The position numbers and the translations under genes are program-made. This document shows positions 25,476 to 34,801 of a stretch of 64,000 bases of DNA, in pieces. Source of the stretch: Providencia sp. R33 (GTDB lineage Bacteria; Pseudomonadota; Gammaproteobacteria; Enterobacterales; Enterobacteriaceae); NCBI RefSeq assembly GCF_019343475.1, contig NZ_CP072453.1, positions 868,001 to 932,000 of the forward strand. The letters are read 5' to 3'. The notes below the pieces were generated by a model. It made no database searches, had not been told where the DNA came from, and saw only the letters and a list, made by a program, of their open reading frames with translations. The first letter of the stretch is position 1; the number at the start of each line of letters is the position of its first letter.

Positions 25476-26600
25476 TTATTCCTTATTCTCCGTAATTTCA
25501 AACGGTTCACCGAGGGAAAGCATCAAGCGATTTGCCCATGAGAAAAACGCAGTAGACTGAATTAGATCAAGTAATTCGAGTTCGGATAGCCCTAACTGGC
25601 GCAGTGTTGCGACTTGAGATCCAGCAGCCTGAATTGGCGTTGCTGATAAAGACGCCACGAGGTCAGTTATTGCTAACAATCTATCATCAAAACCATCGGC
25701 AAGAACTTCTCCCGTCGGTGTAGCTAAGAGCTTATCAACATCACCTCGACGCTCTTTAGCATACTGGCTGGCTTTGCGTGCATGAACGGATGCACAATAA
25801 ATGCAACCATTCACTTTGCTGACAACTGCAGCTGCAAATTCACGTTCCCATCGTGGCAGACCACCTGCGGTGTAAAAAACTCCACGGTCGATTAAGGTTC
25901 GAATTTCTAAAATTTTGCTTTGGTGAGCAAGCAAAAGGAAGTATTCAGAATTTAATTGGCCAAACTTTTTCATCACTTGAGCTTCTTCATCGCTTAGCGT
26001 TCCAACTTCTCTAGCGGCTATCCAAGCTTCCCAACCTAAACTATCTTGTGTAAAGGCAGTAGGGGATGGATTGCCTTGGCGAGTTAAAGGCTGATGATTC
26101 CATTTGCCTGCGACTATTTTTGCAACGTCGAATGATTTACTCTCTGATGTAATTAAGAGATTAATTCCTTCGACTAAGCGGGCTTGGTAGGTGACAAAAG
26201 TAATAAGCTGAGCAAGCAGGATTATGTCGCTATTCTTCCAGCCGTGTGTAATTAACTTTTCGATGAGTGCAAAATGAGTCTCTTTAGGGGATAGGGTTAA
26301 TATTTGCAGATATTCTGCAGCAGCTTGTAAAGCAGGTGAAAGATTTTCAGTTTTTTGTGATGACGACTGTTGTGAATAAAAATTTGCTAATGCTTGGCTA
26401 CCAGTCAATTTTGCAACCTGATGTGCAAAATCATAACGAACATCAACTGGGAAACCTGCTGATGGCACAGAGAATATTTCCCTGTATGCAGCTTGAGTAT
26501 TTAAGGTTGCGTCTGAACGGTCTTGGCGGATTAGCGCTAAATCGGAATCTGGTGGCAAATGTGTAAGGGTGTTAATTAAATCATTATTGAAAATAGTCAT
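25476..26600 (-). CDS. CMD/AhpD-like peroxidase-related protein (two-domain)
   Basis: The 374-residue protein contains a carboxymuconolactone decarboxylase/AhpD-like domain in its C-terminal half with the redox motif CIYCASVHARK (CxxC and downstream His). The N-terminal half (DSDLALIRQDRSDATL; TQAAYREIFSVP) resembles the separate CMD-domain family found beside AhpD-like proteins in operons of this type, so the gene looks like a fusion of the two. The start is the ATG at 26600; an upstream TTG extends the frame by 17 codons without support. It is the first gene of the minus-strand operon. Confidence 0.75.
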   Translation of the reverse strand: MTIFNNDLINTLTHLPPDSDLALIRQDRSDATLNTQAAYREIFSVPSAGFPVDVRYDFAHQVAKLTGSQALANFYSQQSSSQKTENLSPALQAAAEYLQILTLSPKETHFALIEKLITHGWKNSDIILLAQLITFVTYQARLVEGINLLITSESKSFDVAKIVAGKWNHQPLTRQGNPSPTAFTQDSLGWEAWIAAREVGTLSDEEAQVMKKFGQLNSEYFLLLAHQSKILEIRTLIDRGVFYTAGGLPRWEREFAAAVVSKVNGCIYCASVHARKASQYAKERRGDVDKLLATPTGEVLADGFDDRLLAITDLVASLSATPIQAAGSQVATLRQLGLSELELLDLIQSTAFFSWANRLMLSLGEPFEITENKE

Positions 26601-26813
26601 AGAGTAACTCACTTTTTTTAAACGTTTTTTATCTCCTTCATTACATATCAATCACATCATTTATCGAACGATCTATTTGTTATATCAATATAACCAAAAG
26701 GAATTAAAATTTGTTTTTATATTACTATTAGACTAAGTTATAACTATCTGATCTAAGAACAATCAAATTAATATGATTATACTGACTAAAATATTTTCAC
26801 AGGGTTGTTACAT

Positions 26814-27656
26814 ATGTTAAAACAAAAATTAATAAAACTATCTTTAATCGCGGCAGCTGTTATTACGCTTTCAGCATGTGGTGATAACAATGAAAAAGAT
26901 AATCCAAATAAAAAACAGATAACGATAGGTTTTGGGGTTGGGAATTATATCGACCAAGTTGATAAAGGCATTGTTCCTATTTTAGAGAAAAAAGGCTATA
27001 AGGTAACATTGCGCCAATTTTCACAAAATAGGCAAATTAACCCTGCATTTGAAGAAGGCTCTATTGATGCATCGGTGAATCAAAGTCGTGCATATATGGA
27101 TGCTTATAATAAAAAGAATAATATTAATATGGTCGCATTAACTGATTCACCAAGTGCGCCGCAAAGTTTACGTTCAAATAAACACAAATCAATTGATGAT
27201 GTTAAAGATGGCATGATTGTCGCTTTATCTAACGACCCCGTTAATGCAGAACGAGGGGCTCGAATTCTAGAACAATTAGGTTGGATTAAAATTAAACCAA
27301 ATGTTAGTACATTGAGTTTTAGCGTTAATGATATTTCATCAGGTAAATATCATTTAGATGTGCGTGAAACGGACGCAGCTCAAGGGTTAAGATTACTTGA
27401 TGATGTTGATTTTGTTGTAGTAAATGGGAATTATGTCGCAAGTGCAGGCCAACGTATTGCCGATGGGTTGGTTGTTGAAAACTCACCGTTAGAACATCGT
27501 GTTATTGTCACTGTTATGCAAAAAGACCTTGATTCTCAATGGGCTAAAGACTTAAAAGATGCCTTTGAGTCCAAAGAATATGCAGATTATATTCGCTCCC
27601 AGCGCATTTATGATGGTTTTATTGAGCCAGAAAGCTGGAATAAATACCCTAAATAA
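26814..27656 (+). CDS. MetQ/NlpA-family substrate-binding lipoprotein
   Basis: The 280-residue protein begins with a lipoprotein signal peptide ending in the lipobox LSAC, so C22 is the lipidated residue. The mature part has the NlpA-family features ITIGFGVGNY, a ligand-loop NQSRAYMDAYNKKNN and ISSGKYHLDVRETDAAQG. It should present the substrate to the MetNI-type transporter encoded divergently 213 bases away. The start ATG has AGGG nine bases upstream. Paralogues of this family bind methionine isomers or other amino-acid derivatives; the ligand is not predictable. Confidence 0.88.
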   Translation: MLKQKLIKLSLIAAAVITLSACGDNNEKDNPNKKQITIGFGVGNYIDQVDKGIVPILEKKGYKVTLRQFSQNRQINPAFEEGSIDASVNQSRAYMDAYNKKNNINMVALTDSPSAPQSLRSNKHKSIDDVKDGMIVALSNDPVNAERGARILEQLGWIKIKPNVSTLSFSVNDISSGKYHLDVRETDAAQGLRLLDDVDFVVVNGNYVASAGQRIADGLVVENSPLEHRVIVTVMQKDLDSQWAKDLKDAFESKEYADYIRSQRIYDGFIEPESWNKYPK

Positions 27657-27866
27657 AATCCTAGTCTAATTTTTTATATTTTTGTTCTTACCTAGCCACT
27701 TATTATTGAATTAATAAGTGGCTTTCTTATAAATTAATATGAAATTTATTCTTATTAAATTCCTAGACAACATAATGTTTTTGCTGCTATTAAATAGTTA
27801 AGTAATACAACAAAAAATACAACTTCATAAAAAGATAGAACAAAATCAACCTGACAGGGGAAAAAT

Positions 27867-28604
27867 ATGAACCACGAACTGATTGAAGCATTTAATGTTA
27901 TAAAGAATAAGAAATGGGTTGATTTAACACATAGTTTTGATGGTGACTCGCCACATTTTTTTATGTTTGATGCTGCGGAATTTAAAACCTTATTTGGTTA
28001 CCCTGAAGGTTTCTTTGCTCAGCAATTTACCTTCCCAGGGCAGTATGGTACGCATATTGATGCACCATGCCATTTTGTTGAAGGCAAACGTTTTTTACAT
28101 GAGTTAGAGCTAAAAGAGCTTGTTTTGCCTTTAATCGTTATTGATCAGTCCGAAAGAGCGAAACAAGATCCAAACTTTGCATTTTCTCTTAATGATGTAC
28201 TGGCTTTTGAAGGGAAGCACGGCAAAATTGAAGCTGACAGTTTTGTTGCGTTAAGAACAGATTGGAGCAAACGTTGGCCATCACAAGAGTTGATGGACAA
28301 TAAAGATGCAGAAGGTAATAACCAAATACCTGGCTGGGGAATGGATGCATTAAAATTCTTATTTGAAGAGCGTGGTATTAAAGCGATTGGACATGAAACG
28401 TTTGATACTGATGCTGCGAAAGATTTTCGCAAAAATAATGCCTTACTGGGTGAGTATTACGTTTTAGAACAAGATACTTACCAAGTGGAGTTACTGGCAA
28501 ACTTGGATAAAGTACCGACTCGCGGAGCTGTTATTTTTAATATTGTGGCTAAACCTAATAATGCGAGTGGATTTCCTGTGCGCTCATTTGCCATTCTGCC
28601 TTAA
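27867..28604 (+). CDS. Cyclase family protein (kynurenine formamidase-like hydrolase)
   Basis: The 245-residue protein belongs to the metal-dependent cyclase/KynB family. The signature GTHIDAPCHFVEG supplies the HxxxxH/D metal ligands around residue 60, and an early WVDLTHSFDGDSP and late IGHETFDTD add further family positions. Members hydrolyse amides or lactones such as N-formylkynurenine or isatin. The ATG has GGGGA upstream. The gene stands alone after the lipoprotein gene and is convergent with a permease gene, across a shared terminator. The substrate is unknown. Confidence 0.82.
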   Translation: MNHELIEAFNVIKNKKWVDLTHSFDGDSPHFFMFDAAEFKTLFGYPEGFFAQQFTFPGQYGTHIDAPCHFVEGKRFLHELELKELVLPLIVIDQSERAKQDPNFAFSLNDVLAFEGKHGKIEADSFVALRTDWSKRWPSQELMDNKDAEGNNQIPGWGMDALKFLFEERGIKAIGHETFDTDAAKDFRKNNALLGEYYVLEQDTYQVELLANLDKVPTRGAVIFNIVAKPNNASGFPVRSFAILP

Positions 28605-28615
28605 AGATTGAAATT

Positions 28616-28652
28616 TTATTACCAGCCATCCACCGAGTATGGCTGGTAATAA
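28616..28652. terminator. Bidirectional hairpin between cyclase and permease genes
   Basis: A 14-bp perfect stem (TTATTACCAGCCAT/ATGGCTGGTAATAA) with a 9-base loop lies between the two convergent stops. T-runs are weak. Confidence 0.65.
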
Positions 28653-28665
28653 GCTGCAATTATTC

Positions 28666-29907
28666 CTACAAGACTAATACTACCCATATTGCCGCTAACA
28701 TCATGCATAACGCAGCAACAATGCCTCCCGATTTTGCAAACTCACTAAACGATATTTTCACACCATAAGCCGCAGCTTGTTCAACGACGATAATACCTGC
28801 AAGGCTACCAAAAACTAATAAATTACTTGAAAAACCAGAGCCAAGTACTAATGCAGCACCAAGGGAATCTGCATTTCCATCAGGTGTTAAAAATGGCACG
28901 AGTAGCATGACTGAGGGGTTATTCCCTACGATTGTGCTGAGCACACCAGTGACTAAAAACAATGCCAGTGGGTTATTTAAATCGACACCATGAGCGCGTA
29001 AATCATTGAGGAGCTGCTGGGGAATTCCTGTTGACGCAAAGGCGGCATTAACGACAAACAACCCCATAATTAAGAGTAATAAATTCCCATCGACTAATTT
29101 AAGCATATCGCTTGATGCAATTGAACGATTCATTAATAAGAACCCTGCGGCAGTAAGGGCAATTAATTCTCTAGGAATATCGCTAATGATAAATGCGATA
29201 ATAACGGCAAATGTAATAATCCCAGCCTTGGTTGTTTCCCACACATTTAATGTTTCTTGAGTTGTTGGTGCTTTAGTTTGCATTTCGTCCTTAGCAATGT
29301 ACCAACGGTTGCGGTACAACCAAACTAGGACTAGCCATGTAATGGGTAACGAAATTAAAGCAGGGATTGCAGAGGCTTCTAATAAACCCACAAATGAGAT
29401 GTCGAGTCCTTGAGCTGCAATCATATTCTGCGGGCTACCAATTAATGAGCCAGCTGCACCGTTATTTGCTGCGAAACAAAAGCCTAATAAAAATGGGATA
29501 GGGTTTAAACCACGGGATAAACTAATTGAAACTAACAGTGGTGTCATGGCAACAACCACGACATCATTAGTTAATAGAGCAGAAAGGATCCCGCCAACAC
29601 CGATTAATACCGCTAAAAGTGCCGGAGGAGAAACCTTTAACATCGCAACACGGTTCGCTGTCCAGCTATAAAAGCCAGATACAACAAACGATGCAGATAC
29701 CACCATTAAACCGAATAACATGCCAATTGTCCGATAATCAATGGCATTCCAAGCGTGCGGTGGGGTAATACTACCGATAGCCATCATGGCTAAGGCGCCA
29801 ATAACAGCAGCTCCCGTTCTGTCTACTTTAAAACCGGGTAACTTACCAAAGCCCATGGCAACGTAAACCAAAAGAAAAACAATAATGGTTAAAGTCATTG
29901 TATTCAC
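28666..29907 (-). CDS. SLC13/ArsB-type anion permease
   Basis: The 413-residue protein is very hydrophobic, with about eleven membrane segments. It carries family features such as LTNDVVVVAMTPLLVSISLS and CFAANNGAAGSLIGSPQN in the first repeat, and GNNPSVMLLVPFLTP in the second. This inverted-repeat NxxD/GNP pattern is typical of the ion transporter superfamily (ArsB, NhaD, SLC13). The substrate is not predictable. It is convergent with the cyclase gene, and nothing else is linked closely enough to assign a pathway. Confidence 0.8.
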   Translation of the reverse strand: MNTMTLTIIVFLLVYVAMGFGKLPGFKVDRTGAAVIGALAMMAIGSITPPHAWNAIDYRTIGMLFGLMVVSASFVVSGFYSWTANRVAMLKVSPPALLAVLIGVGGILSALLTNDVVVVAMTPLLVSISLSRGLNPIPFLLGFCFAANNGAAGSLIGSPQNMIAAQGLDISFVGLLEASAIPALISLPITWLVLVWLYRNRWYIAKDEMQTKAPTTQETLNVWETTKAGIITFAVIIAFIISDIPRELIALTAAGFLLMNRSIASSDMLKLVDGNLLLLIMGLFVVNAAFASTGIPQQLLNDLRAHGVDLNNPLALFLVTGVLSTIVGNNPSVMLLVPFLTPDGNADSLGAALVLGSGFSSNLLVFGSLAGIIVVEQAAAYGVKISFSEFAKSGGIVAALCMMLAAIWVVLVL

Positions 29908-30499
29908 ATTTTAATCAATAAATTTAAGGATAATTTATCGGTGAAAATCTTTTGAATCAAGGTTAAATATTCGTTTAATAATAATAAGTTGCAGTAAGCC
30001 CTATTCGTAATCATCGCAAAAAGACAAAAAATGCGAAATGAGATGAATTCTAAGTTCACATATACAGCTCAATATCCATTTCATTTGCGCTTTTTTGAAA
30101 TAAGCCGTGAGTGAAAATTAATTACAAAACTAAATCTAACAATAGTAAAAAGGCTGATTGAGCTTTTAAGAGAGCTAAAAAATCGTGAATATGAAAATAA
30201 TTCGTGATCAATATCTCTATTTTGAAAATTAAGCCAAGAATTATAGTGTGACTCAAGTCATGTTTTTTGTTTGTTTTGCTTAAAAAATCGTCTTTGTAGT
30301 AAAGCTACACTGCACATTTGTGAAGCTGATCAATATTTATGAGGGGGTGGATAGGGTGTTTGGGTGATGTTCATCACATAAAGCCCGCGTGGTACGCATC
30401 TGACAAAGGTCATGTTAGAGTGAAAGTGTCGAAAAATTCACTAACGTTATTTGGCGATAACGTTACAACCTTATCGTTCTCGTACCACGGGGTTCTATC
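29908..30499 (+). promoter_or_regulatory. mtlA upstream region with CRP-like sites
   Basis: The 590-base region before mtlA holds a near-consensus CRP site, GGTGA-TGTTCA-TCACA at 30363-30378 (9 of 10). Two weaker ones follow the same spacing rule: TGTGA-CTCAAG-TCATG at 30247-30262 and TGTGA-AGCTGA-TCAAT at 30319-30334. E. coli mtlA is known to be preceded by several CRP sites. The promoter itself cannot be assigned with confidence. The upstream half (29908-30240) is AT-rich and contains no supported gene. Confidence 0.6.
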
Positions 30500-32449
30500 A
30501 TGGTAACATCAAATATCAAATTAAAGGTACAGAATTTTGGGCGTTTCCTCAGTAATATGGTTATGCCTAATATCGGTGCTTTCATTGCGTGGGGCTTAAT
30601 TACCGCGCTCTTTATACCTACGGGCTGGTGGCCAAACGAAACATTGGCACAGCTTGTTGGCCCAATGATCACCTACTTATTACCACTACTTATTGGTTAT
30701 ACGGGCGGACGTCTTGTTGGCGGTGAGCGGGGGGGCATTGTTGGGGCAATCACAACGATGGGGGTGATTGTTGGTGCTGACATGCCAATGTTTATGGGCG
30801 CAATGATAGCAGGGCCATTAGGTGGCTTTGTGATTAAACGTTTTGACCGCTGGATTGATGGTAAAGTTAAAACAGGCTTTGAAATGCTCGTGAATAACTT
30901 TTCATCTGGCATTATTGGTATGCTTTTGGCGATACTCGCTTACCTTGCTATTGGTCCACTCGTTGCTGGCTTATCAAAAGTGTTGGCGGCTGGCGTAAAT
31001 GTGATGGTGGAAAATAATCTACTGCCCCTTACTTCAATTTTTGTTGAGCCTGCAAAAATACTCTTTCTGAATAATGCCATTAACCACGGTATTTTCTCCC
31101 CACTAGGTATTCAGCAAGCCACTGAAACCGGCGCTTCTATTTTCTTCTTAATTGAAGCGAATCCAGGCCCAGGTTTAGGTGTGTTGCTGGCATATATGTT
31201 TTTTGGAAAAGGGAACGCTAAACAGTCAGCATCTGGTGCGGCAATAATTCACTTTTTTGGTGGGATCCACGAAATTTATTTTCCATATGTTTTAATGAAT
31301 CCGCGTTTAATTCTTGCAGTTATTCTTGGTGGCATGACAGGTGTGTTTGTGATGAACCTATTTCATGCTGGTTTAGTTTCACCTGCATCCCCTGGTTCTA
31401 TTTTTGCAGTTTTGCTGATGACACCAAAGTCATCTTTAGTTGGCGTTATTTTATCAGTCACAAGCGCAACCTTGGTTTCTTTCTTAGTCTCTGCCATTTT
31501 ATTGAAAAGAACTCGCGTGGGTGATGATGATGAATTAGATAATGCGACGAAAAAAATGCGTGATATGAAAACGCAATCTAAATCATCAAACAAAGAAGCA
31601 ACGAATAACAATTCAACGGTTAATCTTGCAAATGTGCGCAATATTATTGTTGCTTGCGATGCTGGTATGGGCTCAAGTGCAATGGGGGCCGGTGTGTTAG
31701 TGAAAAAAGTTCGTGATGCCGGGTTGGTTGATATTAATGTCAGGAATATGGCTATCAATGACCTTCCCGCGGATGTCGATATTGTTATCACACATAAAGA
31801 CCTCACTGAAAGAGCTAAAACATTTGCACCTAATGCAATGCATATTTCTTTAGCAAATTTCTTAGATGGCCAAACATATAATGATTTAGTGACGAATCTG
31901 ATCGCAAAAAAACATCCTAAAGCTGCAAACGATGGTCATTTAATTAAGCAAAAAATCGTTGCCGCAAATGATGAATCTTTTAATCTTGAAGATAAAGATG
32001 AGGCATTGTTTACACTGAGTGCTAAACATATCCATTTAAACTTATCGGCGAAGAATAAAGTTGAAGCAATTCAATTTGCGGGGCAAAAACTTGTCGAGGG
32101 CGGATATGTTGAGCCTGACTATATTAATGCAATGTTAGCGAGAGAAAAATTAACCTCAACTTACCTTGGCGAATCAATAGCTGTTCCCCATGGAACTATT
32201 GAAGCGAAAGACCGTGTTTTAAAAACGGGCATTGTTATTTGCCAATATCCAGACGGTGTTCAATTCGGAGATGAACCTGATGAAATCGCTCGTCTTGTTA
32301 TTGGTATAGCAGCACAAAATAATGAGCATATTGCAGTGATTACACAAATTACCTCTGCACTAGATGACGATGGGGTGATAGAGAAACTGTGTAATACCCA
32401 AAGTATTCAAGAAGTGCTCGAAATTTTAGCATCACAAAGTGCAGCGTGA
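30500..32449 (+). CDS. mtlA: PTS mannitol-specific enzyme IICBA
   Basis: MtlA imports mannitol and phosphorylates it to mannitol 1-phosphate. The 649-residue protein has the full three-domain order. The membrane IIC domain spans about residues 1-345. IIB has the phosphocysteine C386 in VACDAGMGSSAMGAG, and IIA has the phosphohistidine H564 in VPHGT. A hydrophilic Lys/Ser/Asn-rich linker separates IIC from IIB. It receives phosphate from HPr (encoded at 6147-6404). The stop overlaps the ribosome binding region of mtlD. Confidence 0.97.
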   Translation: MVTSNIKLKVQNFGRFLSNMVMPNIGAFIAWGLITALFIPTGWWPNETLAQLVGPMITYLLPLLIGYTGGRLVGGERGGIVGAITTMGVIVGADMPMFMGAMIAGPLGGFVIKRFDRWIDGKVKTGFEMLVNNFSSGIIGMLLAILAYLAIGPLVAGLSKVLAAGVNVMVENNLLPLTSIFVEPAKILFLNNAINHGIFSPLGIQQATETGASIFFLIEANPGPGLGVLLAYMFFGKGNAKQSASGAAIIHFFGGIHEIYFPYVLMNPRLILAVILGGMTGVFVMNLFHAGLVSPASPGSIFAVLLMTPKSSLVGVILSVTSATLVSFLVSAILLKRTRVGDDDELDNATKKMRDMKTQSKSSNKEATNNNSTVNLANVRNIIVACDAGMGSSAMGAGVLVKKVRDAGLVDINVRNMAINDLPADVDIVITHKDLTERAKTFAPNAMHISLANFLDGQTYNDLVTNLIAKKHPKAANDGHLIKQKIVAANDESFNLEDKDEALFTLSAKHIHLNLSAKNKVEAIQFAGQKLVEGGYVEPDYINAMLAREKLTSTYLGESIAVPHGTIEAKDRVLKTGIVICQYPDGVQFGDEPDEIARLVIGIAAQNNEHIAVITQITSALDDDGVIEKLCNTQSIQEVLEILASQSAA

Positions 32450-32460
32450 GGAGAATAACA

Positions 32461-33609
32461 ATGAAAGTCATTCATTTTGGTGCAGGTAATATTGGTCGTG
32501 GTTTTATTGGTAAATTACTCGCAGATGCGAATTCACAGCTCACATTCACCGATGTTAACCAACCTTTAATCGATCAATTAGAGCATCAACAGTCATATCA
32601 GGTTCATGTTGTTGGTCAAGAAAGCCGTATTGAAAAAGTGCAACATGTGCATGCAATTAATTCTAATGATCCAAAGACAATTGAATATATTGCTACTGCG
32701 GATATGGTGACGACCGCAGTAGGCCCGCAAATTCTCGAAAAAATAGCAGGGACTTTAGCGCAAGGAATCACGTTAAGAAATAAATTAAATAACCAAAACC
32801 CACTCAATATAATTGCGTGTGAAAATATGGTAAGAGGAACAAGCCAATTAAAGCGGCATGTTCTCGCGCAATTGCCTATTGAAATACATGGATGGGTTGA
32901 ACAGCATGTTGGTTTTGTTGACTCTGCTGTTGACCGTATTGTTCCTCCCATGGATGCAGCAAATGATGACCCGCTTTCGGTAACAGTAGAATCATTCAGT
33001 GAATGGATTGTCGACAAAACGCAATTTATTGGCAATATTCCGTCCATTGATGGAATGGAGCTAACGGATAATTTAATGGCATTTGTAGAACGTAAACTAT
33101 TTACGTTAAATACAGGTCATGCGATTACTGCATATCTAGGTCAAATATATGGTCACCAAACAATCAGTGATGCCATTAATGATCCTAAAGTTTACGCTAT
33201 TGTAAAAGCTGCGATGGAAGAAAGTGGGCAAGTTTTAATTCAACGGTATGGATTTAATGCAGACAAGCACCAGCAATATATTGAAAAAATATTAAGTCGG
33301 TTTGCTAACCCTTATTTAAAAGATGATGTCAATCGAGTAGGGCGTCAGCCTATCCGTAAACTCAGTCCAGAAGATAGGTTGATTAAACCGTTACTAGGGA
33401 CGTTTGAGTACCAATTACCTAATAATAATCTGATAATTGGTATTGCAGCTGCGCTTCATTTTAGATGTTCTAGCGACTCTCAATCTGTTGAGATGGCTGC
33501 TTTGATTGAAAATAAAGGCATTTATCAAACTGTAGTTGAATTGAGTGGACTAGAACAACATCCTGTCATTATTGATAAAATTTGTGCGCAGTATGAACTG
33601 ATAAAGTAG
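32461..33609 (+). CDS. mtlD: Mannitol-1-phosphate 5-dehydrogenase
   Basis: MtlD oxidises mannitol 1-phosphate to fructose 6-phosphate with NAD+. The 382-residue protein has the N-terminal NAD-binding motif FGAGNIGRGFIG and the long-chain polyol dehydrogenase pattern KLFTLNTGHAITAYLG in the C-terminal domain. The length equals that of E. coli MtlD. The start chosen is the ATG at 32461 after GAGGAG, 11 bases after the mtlA stop. An in-frame start at 32446 overlaps mtlA and gives five extra residues without support. Confidence 0.97.
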   Translation: MKVIHFGAGNIGRGFIGKLLADANSQLTFTDVNQPLIDQLEHQQSYQVHVVGQESRIEKVQHVHAINSNDPKTIEYIATADMVTTAVGPQILEKIAGTLAQGITLRNKLNNQNPLNIIACENMVRGTSQLKRHVLAQLPIEIHGWVEQHVGFVDSAVDRIVPPMDAANDDPLSVTVESFSEWIVDKTQFIGNIPSIDGMELTDNLMAFVERKLFTLNTGHAITAYLGQIYGHQTISDAINDPKVYAIVKAAMEESGQVLIQRYGFNADKHQQYIEKILSRFANPYLKDDVNRVGRQPIRKLSPEDRLIKPLLGTFEYQLPNNNLIIGIAAALHFRCSSDSQSVEMAALIENKGIYQTVVELSGLEQHPVIIDKICAQYELIK

Positions 33610-33655
33610 AGCAACGAGTAATATTACGGATAATGAGTTAATTAGTGAGGTTCAA

Positions 33656-33706
33656 TCACTTTATGGTTATTAGCGAATAAATATTAAGCGGGTGGCCATA
33701 AAGTGA
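33656..33706 (+). promoter_or_regulatory. Long-range hairpin over the mtlR start
   Basis: TCACTTTATGG (33656-33666) and CCATAAAGTGA (33696-33706) form an 11-bp perfect inverted repeat with a 29-base loop. The right arm contains the GTG start codon at 33703. If formed in mRNA it would block translation of mtlR from that codon. Confidence 0.5.
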
Positions 33707-34251
33707 CAAAAGAAATTATTATGGAAAATAAACAAGACATTGAAAATCAAATCCTTGAGCGGCTAAATCAACGGCCTGAAGTACATTTATTTGTTCAAGA
33801 GGTTATTTTGCTGATTTCACAAGCAATTGATAAATTGATGTTAAAAGTATTTAGAAAGGATGATTATGCTGTAAAATATGCCGTTGAACCTCTTTTGACA
33901 GGTAATGGTCCATTAGGTGATTTATCTGTGCGTTTGAAACTGTTATTTGCTTTGGGGGCCATAACGCGTGAAACCTATGAAGATATTGAATTATTTCTAG
34001 CATTAAATGATTCTCTAGCATACCAAGAATTAAAATTAGATTATATTGATGATGAAATAATCGGCAGTATTAAAATGTTGCACTGCATGGGGCCATTACC
34101 TGAAATGATGCGCTTTGATCAGCCCGAAGATATGGTTGACAAACAGCTAATTGATTTGCAAAAACAGCGCTATCAGCAAATGGTCAAATCGTCTTTAGTA
34201 CTATCTGTTGCTGATTTAATTGCACAAATATTAGAAACCGATGTTTTTTAA
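33703..34251 (+). CDS. mtlR: Mannitol operon repressor MtlR
   Basis: MtlR represses the mtl operon in enteric bacteria. The 182-residue protein contains the MtlR core VFRKDDYAVKYAVEPLL and GNGPLGDLSVRLKLLFALG near residues 55-90, and ends in a helix QRYQQMVKSSLVLSVADLI like the E. coli protein. It is the third gene of mtlADR, 93 bases after mtlD. Two starts are possible: the GTG at 33703 (GGGTGG upstream, but inside the hairpin arm) and the ATG at 33721, six codons later. Confidence 0.92.
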   Translation: MTKEIIMENKQDIENQILERLNQRPEVHLFVQEVILLISQAIDKLMLKVFRKDDYAVKYAVEPLLTGNGPLGDLSVRLKLLFALGAITRETYEDIELFLALNDSLAYQELKLDYIDDEIIGSIKMLHCMGPLPEMMRFDQPEDMVDKQLIDLQKQRYQQMVKSSLVLSVADLIAQILETDVF

Positions 34252-34367
34252 TGAGCCTTTGCATTCTTTATTTCTTTTTCACTAAAGATCTTGCCCGCCT
34301 ATTTACTTCATTAAATAAATATGTTTGAAATACAAATATGTATAATCGAACCTTATATGGCTTAAAT

Positions 34368-34799
34368 ATGAATATTATTATTGCTCATAACATCACTCAA
34401 GAGGATAAGGCTGAACTACTGGCTGGGCTCCGTAGTTTTAATGTCCAGTATTTAGATGCTTCTCGTTTTGGTCAGTTAGGCATTTATTTCAAAGATGGCG
34501 CAGGTGTGATGCAGGGTGGGTTAATTGCGGAAGTAAAAGCGAATTGGCTGTGTATTGATTATTTATGGGTAAACGAAACAGTGAGAGAAGCTGGGCTAGG
34601 GCGTAAATTAATGGAGACCGCTGAGCAAGAAGCGATAAAATTAGGCTGTATTCATGCTTTGGTCGACACTTTTAGCTTTCAAGCTTTACCATTTTACCAA
34701 AAATTAGGTTATATCCAGCAAATGTCACTACCCGATTTTCCGCAAACAGGTATGCAACGTCACTACCTAACTAAGTTAAATTTAAAGAAAAATGAATAG
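34368..34799 (+). CDS. GNAT family N-acetyltransferase
   Basis: The 143-residue protein shows the acetyl-CoA-binding pattern of GNAT enzymes: strand LCIDYLWVNETVREAGLGRKLM with the R/Q-x-x-G-x-G/A loop, then ALVDTFSFQALPFYQKLGY. The closing QALPFYQKLGY is typical. The substrate is unknown. The ATG at 34368 gives the usual N-terminus. An ATG ten codons upstream is possible. It follows mtlR but has its own gap of about 116 bases and no shared function is evident. Confidence 0.8.
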   Translation: MNIIIAHNITQEDKAELLAGLRSFNVQYLDASRFGQLGIYFKDGAGVMQGGLIAEVKANWLCIDYLWVNETVREAGLGRKLMETAEQEAIKLGCIHALVDTFSFQALPFYQKLGYIQQMSLPDFPQTGMQRHYLTKLNLKKNE

Positions 34800-34801
34800 C
34801 G

